From positions 1 to 8,235 of the forward strand of contig JAUNRD010000040.1 of the NCBI GenBank assembly GCA_030535815.1: a DNA stretch of 8,235 nt. Direction: 5' to 3'. The DNA is from Clostridia bacterium. GTDB lineage: Bacteria > Bacillota > Clostridia > CAKSNL01 > HGM11501. Below are positions 6,295 through 8,235 of this stretch, in pieces. Each line of letters starts with the position of its first letter. The stretch's first letter is position 1. The notes below the pieces were generated by a model. It saw only the letters and a program-made list of their open reading frames with translations, had not been told where the DNA came from and did no database searches. Both the position numbers and the translations under genes were made by a program.

Positions 6295-7056
6295 TTATAC
6301 CTCTGTAACCTTAACATTCAAGTCTGCCAGTAACTTGGATATTTCTTCGTCCAAGGGTTTTTCTGTTATGAAATGGTCGATTTCCGAGAAGTCAGCCAGC
6401 TTTGCAAAGCCGATTCTTCCGATTTTCGATTTATCGCAAAGATAAAACTTGCGGTCGGAATTTTTAATCATACATTTCTTGATGCCGCATTCTGCTTCGT
6501 TACTGTCAAGGATTCCGCCGTTTTTGGTTACGCCACGGCTGGAGAAGAACACCTTTGTGGCAAAGAAGTTTTCTTCAATATAGTTTGAGGCAAGCGTTCC
6601 CACGAAGGACTGGTTGCTGCTGGTAAAACCGCCTACACCGATTACCTTGATGTTGGGGTTTCCGGCAAGCTCTGTTATAACTCGCATAGAGTTTGTAACG
6701 ATTGTTACGTCCTTCATGTTTTTAAGCTCACGCGCCATATAGAAGGTGGTGGTGGAAGCATCTAAAAATATGGTGTCACCGGGAACAACGTGACTTGCAG
6801 CTTCTTTAGCAAGGCGTTCCTTTGCCTCGGTATTTAAGTATTTTCTCTTTTCCAGTGACATTTCACGGTTGCTTTCGTCAATTGGAATCGCACCGCCGTG
6901 GGTTCTTACCAATGCTTCCTGCTTTTCAAGCTTTTCGAGGTCACGACGTACCGTTTCCTCCGTAACTCCAAGCTCCTGGCTTAATTTGCTTACCCATACG
7001 GAGCCTTCAAGTCTCAATGTTTCCAGAATGTGTTTCTGTCTTTCTACAGCAAACAT
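6295..7056 (-). CDS. DeoR/GlpR-family transcriptional regulator
   Basis: A 253-residue regulator of standard family length. The N-terminal winged helix-turn-helix (about 5-57) has the family pattern: RQKHILETL, then LSQELGVTEETVRRDLEKLE with the recognition helix near 32-44, then the closing RTHGGAIP (51-58). The C-terminal DeoR sensor domain (about 75-230) has the usual ligand-pocket motifs: LDASTT (98-103), TNS (121-123), GG (142-143), FVG (151-153) and DKSKIG (208-213). This domain typically senses phosphorylated sugars or related intermediates. The ATG at 7056 has GAGGAG (7065-7070) eight bases before it. It lies just after pduL but behind a strong terminator, and no convincing promoter is seen in the gap. 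It probably controls the BMC operon (inference from position). Inducer unknown; it may instead act on genes elsewhere. Confidence 0.93.
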   Translation of the reverse strand: MFAVERQKHILETLRLEGSVWVSKLSQELGVTEETVRRDLEKLEKQEALVRTHGGAIPIDESNREMSLEKRKYLNTEAKERLAKEAASHVVPGDTIFLDASTTTFYMARELKNMKDVTIVTNSMRVITELAGNPNIKVIGVGGFTSSNQSFVGTLASNYIEENFFATKVFFSSRGVTKNGGILDSNEAECGIKKCMIKNSDRKFYLCDKSKIGRIGFAKLADFSEIDHFITEKPLDEEISKLLADLNVKVTEV

Positions 7057-7073
7057 TTTTATTTCTCCTCTTC

Positions 7074-7111
7074 AAAAAAACTGCTGCACATAGTTTTTAT
7101 GCAGCAGTTTT
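7074..7111 (-). terminator. Strong rho-independent terminator between pduL and the DeoR-family gene
   Basis: The arms at 7077-7088 and 7100-7111 form a perfect 12-bp stem with the GC-containing core CTGCTGCA/TGCAGCAG and an 11-base loop, followed on the minus strand by seven T (7074-7080). It begins four bases after the pduL stop, and its T-run ends only three bases before the deoR ribosome site. It should end or strongly reduce BMC-operon transcription before deoR. Confidence 0.92.
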
Positions 7112-7115
7112 AATG

Positions 7116-7754
7116 TTATTTCTTTATGATTTTTACAAGGTCACCGTTTTTGATACCTGCGGAGTTTGCATCGTCGGTATCAATGTGCATTTCAACATTG
7201 AAATCGTCTCTTACTCTTACCTGAACATCATAAAAGAGTGTGGGCTTTACGCTTTCAACAGATACATCTACATAATCGCCGTCCTTGATTCCGTGACGAG
7301 CAGCGTACTCGGGAGTCAGATGGATGTGGCGGTTAGCGATGATTACGCCCTGCTTTAAGTAGATAGTACCCTTAGGACCTACAACCACAAGCTTTTCTGA
7401 TCCTTCGATTTTACCTGAAGGTCTTACCGGGGGGCTTACCTTAAGGATGAAGGTATCTGTTCTTGAAATTTCAACCTGTGTGTCCTTTCTTACGGGACCA
7501 AGCACTCTTACCTTTTCGATGGACTTTAAGGAAGGACCAACGAGTGTAACACACTCTTCAGCGGCATATTCTCTTCCCATAAGGGTTTTCTTCTTGGTAA
7601 GCTCATAGCCTTTGCCGAAGAGAATATCAAGGTCTTCTCTGGATAAGTGAATGTGGCGCTGTGAAACACCAACCTTGATTTCGCCGTCCTGGTCTTTTTT
7701 ATATTCGGATAAGATTTTGGCAACTGCTGCGCCTATTTTATCAGCATCATACAT
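7116..7754 (-). CDS. pduL: PduL-type phosphate acyltransferase (phosphotransacylase) of a microcompartment
   Basis: PduL interconverts acyl-CoA plus phosphate and acyl-phosphate plus CoA (propanoyl- or acetyl-CoA), regenerating CoA inside a BMC and leading to ATP via an acyl kinase. Numbered from the ATG at 7760, the two duplicated domains show the metal-binding motifs SQRHIHLS (33-40) and ANRHIHLT (142-149), and the C-terminal MHIDTDDANSAG (191-202). No key His seems lost. Residues about 5-20 look like a short amphipathic helix ahead of the catalytic domain, a possible encapsulation peptide. The start is placed at 7754 (212 residues) because AAGGTG (7762-7767) is seven bases from it but nearly touches the ATG at 7760; the longer form has 214 residues. 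The shell-protein gene ends 16 bases upstream, so they share a transcript. PduL is also known outside propanediol loci, so substrate is not fixed. Confidence 0.94.
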   Translation of the reverse strand: MYDADKIGAAVAKILSEYKKDQDGEIKVGVSQRHIHLSREDLDILFGKGYELTKKKTLMGREYAAEECVTLVGPSLKSIEKVRVLGPVRKDTQVEISRTDTFILKVSPPVRPSGKIEGSEKLVVVGPKGTIYLKQGVIIANRHIHLTPEYAARHGIKDGDYVDVSVESVKPTLFYDVQVRVRDDFNVEMHIDTDDANSAGIKNGDLVKIIKK

Positions 7755-7761
7755 AGTCATT

Positions 7762-7767
7762 CACCTT
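7762..7767 (-). promoter_or_regulatory. Ribosome site that favours the second ATG of pduL
   Basis: AAGGTG on the minus strand is one base from the ATG at 7760 but seven bases from the ATG at 7754. Normal spacing is five to nine bases, so the inner start is preferred. The site occupies the short gap after the shell-protein stop codon. Confidence 0.55.
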
Positions 7768-7770
7768 GCC

Positions 7771-8235
7771 TTACTCTTCATCAAGTATTGTTGTATCGAA
7801 ATACTTCATAAGCTCGGGGTGGGGGCTGGGGATACATTCTGAGCCGAATACTTCGCCTAAGGGAGCGCATTCCTCTGCGCCGTGCTCGAGGGAAGCCTTA
7901 ACTGCAGATACGTTACCTGCCACAACAAGTGTAACAAGTCTTCCGCCGAGACGCTCTTCTTTATGAAGAAGTCTTACACTTGCAGCCTTGAGCATAGCAT
8001 CTAAGCCTACAACTGCGGCGGTGAAGCCCGAAACCTCGAAGATACCGAGAGCCTTTCCGAAGGGAACATCGCTTACTTCTACGTCCTTCATGCTCTTGGG
8101 GAATTTCTTATTGAATTTATCTCTGTTAAAATCAAGTAAATATGCCATCTTTTCAGCCTGCTCGTCAGGGCGGGCGATAACGTGGGAAACAATAAATCTT
8201 CCCTTGGACTTAGCATATTCTTCGCCTGCTTCAAC
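7771..8235 (-). CDS. Tandem-domain (BMC-T) microcompartment shell protein, 5' end cut by window
   Basis: The frame is open from the right edge to TAA at 7771: 154 visible residues, N-terminus missing. An ATG at 8148 is internal: it lacks a ribosome site and the 29 codons before it encode the end of a first BMC domain (GRFIVSHVIARPDEQ, visible residues 12-26). After a linker of about 35 residues, a full second BMC domain spans visible residues about 60-145. It opens ALGIFEVSGFTAAVVGLDAM, continues GGRLVTLVVAGNVSAVKA and closes with the family-type IPSPHPEL. Two BMC domains in one chain define BMC-T shell proteins, which assemble as trimers looking like hexamers and often carry larger, sometimes gated pores. 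Two Cys flank the pore-side segment (EEC...SEC). It is followed 16 bases later by pduL, placing it in a BMC operon extending beyond the window. Confidence 0.93.
   Translation of the reverse strand, partial: VEAGEEYAKSKGRFIVSHVIARPDEQAEKMAYLLDFNRDKFNKKFPKSMKDVEVSDVPFGKALGIFEVSGFTAAVVGLDAMLKAASVRLLHKEERLGGRLVTLVVAGNVSAVKASLEHGAEECAPLGEVFGSECIPSPHPELMKYFDTTILDEE

Noticed and set aside
7074..7111. Riboswitch or other structured RNA before deoR
   Set aside because: The element is a simple terminator hairpin with no room or sequence for an aptamer; nothing beyond the stem and T-run is visible.
7017..7358. Plus-strand open frame of 113 codons across the pduL-deoR junction
   Set aside because: It lies opposite deoR and pduL and runs straight through the terminator hairpin. 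It has no ribosome site and the translation shows no family features.

Overview
The window looks like chromosome from an uncultured or gut/rumen-type Clostridia (Firmicutes). The grounds are moderate-to-low GC coding sequence, very AT-rich intergenic DNA, strong AGGAGG-type ribosome sites, consensus sigma-A promoters, copper-amine-oxidase-type stalk domains on secreted proteins, and a heterodimeric ABC exporter of the BmrCD/TM287-288 type. This is inferred from style and family content; no taxonomic marker gene is present. Seven protein genes are supported: six on the minus strand and one small gene on the plus strand. The two genes at the window edges are cut off.

Left part (1-2338, minus strand): a two-gene operon under a near-consensus promoter. 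The first gene is a secreted HtrA/DegP-like serine protease with one N-terminal stalk domain, an intact His-Asp-Ser triad and a short PDZ domain. It is followed 15 bases later by a secreted protein with two stalk domains and two diverged C-terminal repeats, running off the left edge. Sharing the stalk module suggests that the two act together at the cell envelope.

Centre-left (2339-2736): a divergent intergenic region, then a 60-residue ribbon-helix-helix DNA-binding protein on the plus strand. Its promoter is overlaid by two copies of an AT-rich element 36 bases apart, a good candidate for an autoregulatory operator. It ends at a strong bidirectional terminator shared with the converging ABC operon.

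Centre (2735-6262, minus strand): a two-gene ABC exporter operon with its own consensus promoter, whose -10 box lies inside a perfect 14-base palindrome. The subunits are clearly asymmetric. The 571-residue subunit carries Asp and Gln where catalytic Glu and His are expected; the 589-residue subunit keeps Glu and His but has a degenerate signature motif. Together they predict one working and one degenerate ATP site. The genes overlap, and the second begins with TTG.

Right part (6261-8235, minus strand): the downstream end of a bacterial microcompartment (BMC) locus. It holds the C-terminal part of a tandem-domain shell protein, then PduL phosphotransacylase, a strong terminator, and a DeoR/GlpR-family regulator with its own terminator. 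PduL would convert an acyl-CoA made inside the shell to acyl-phosphate, recycling CoA. The signature enzyme that would name the substrate lies beyond the right edge, so substrate and BMC class cannot be read here. A DeoR-family regulator fits a sugar or sugar-phosphate inducer. I see no wholly new system; the most interesting leads are the unassigned BMC locus, the terminator between pduL and deoR, the RHH operator repeats and the stalk-domain protease pair.
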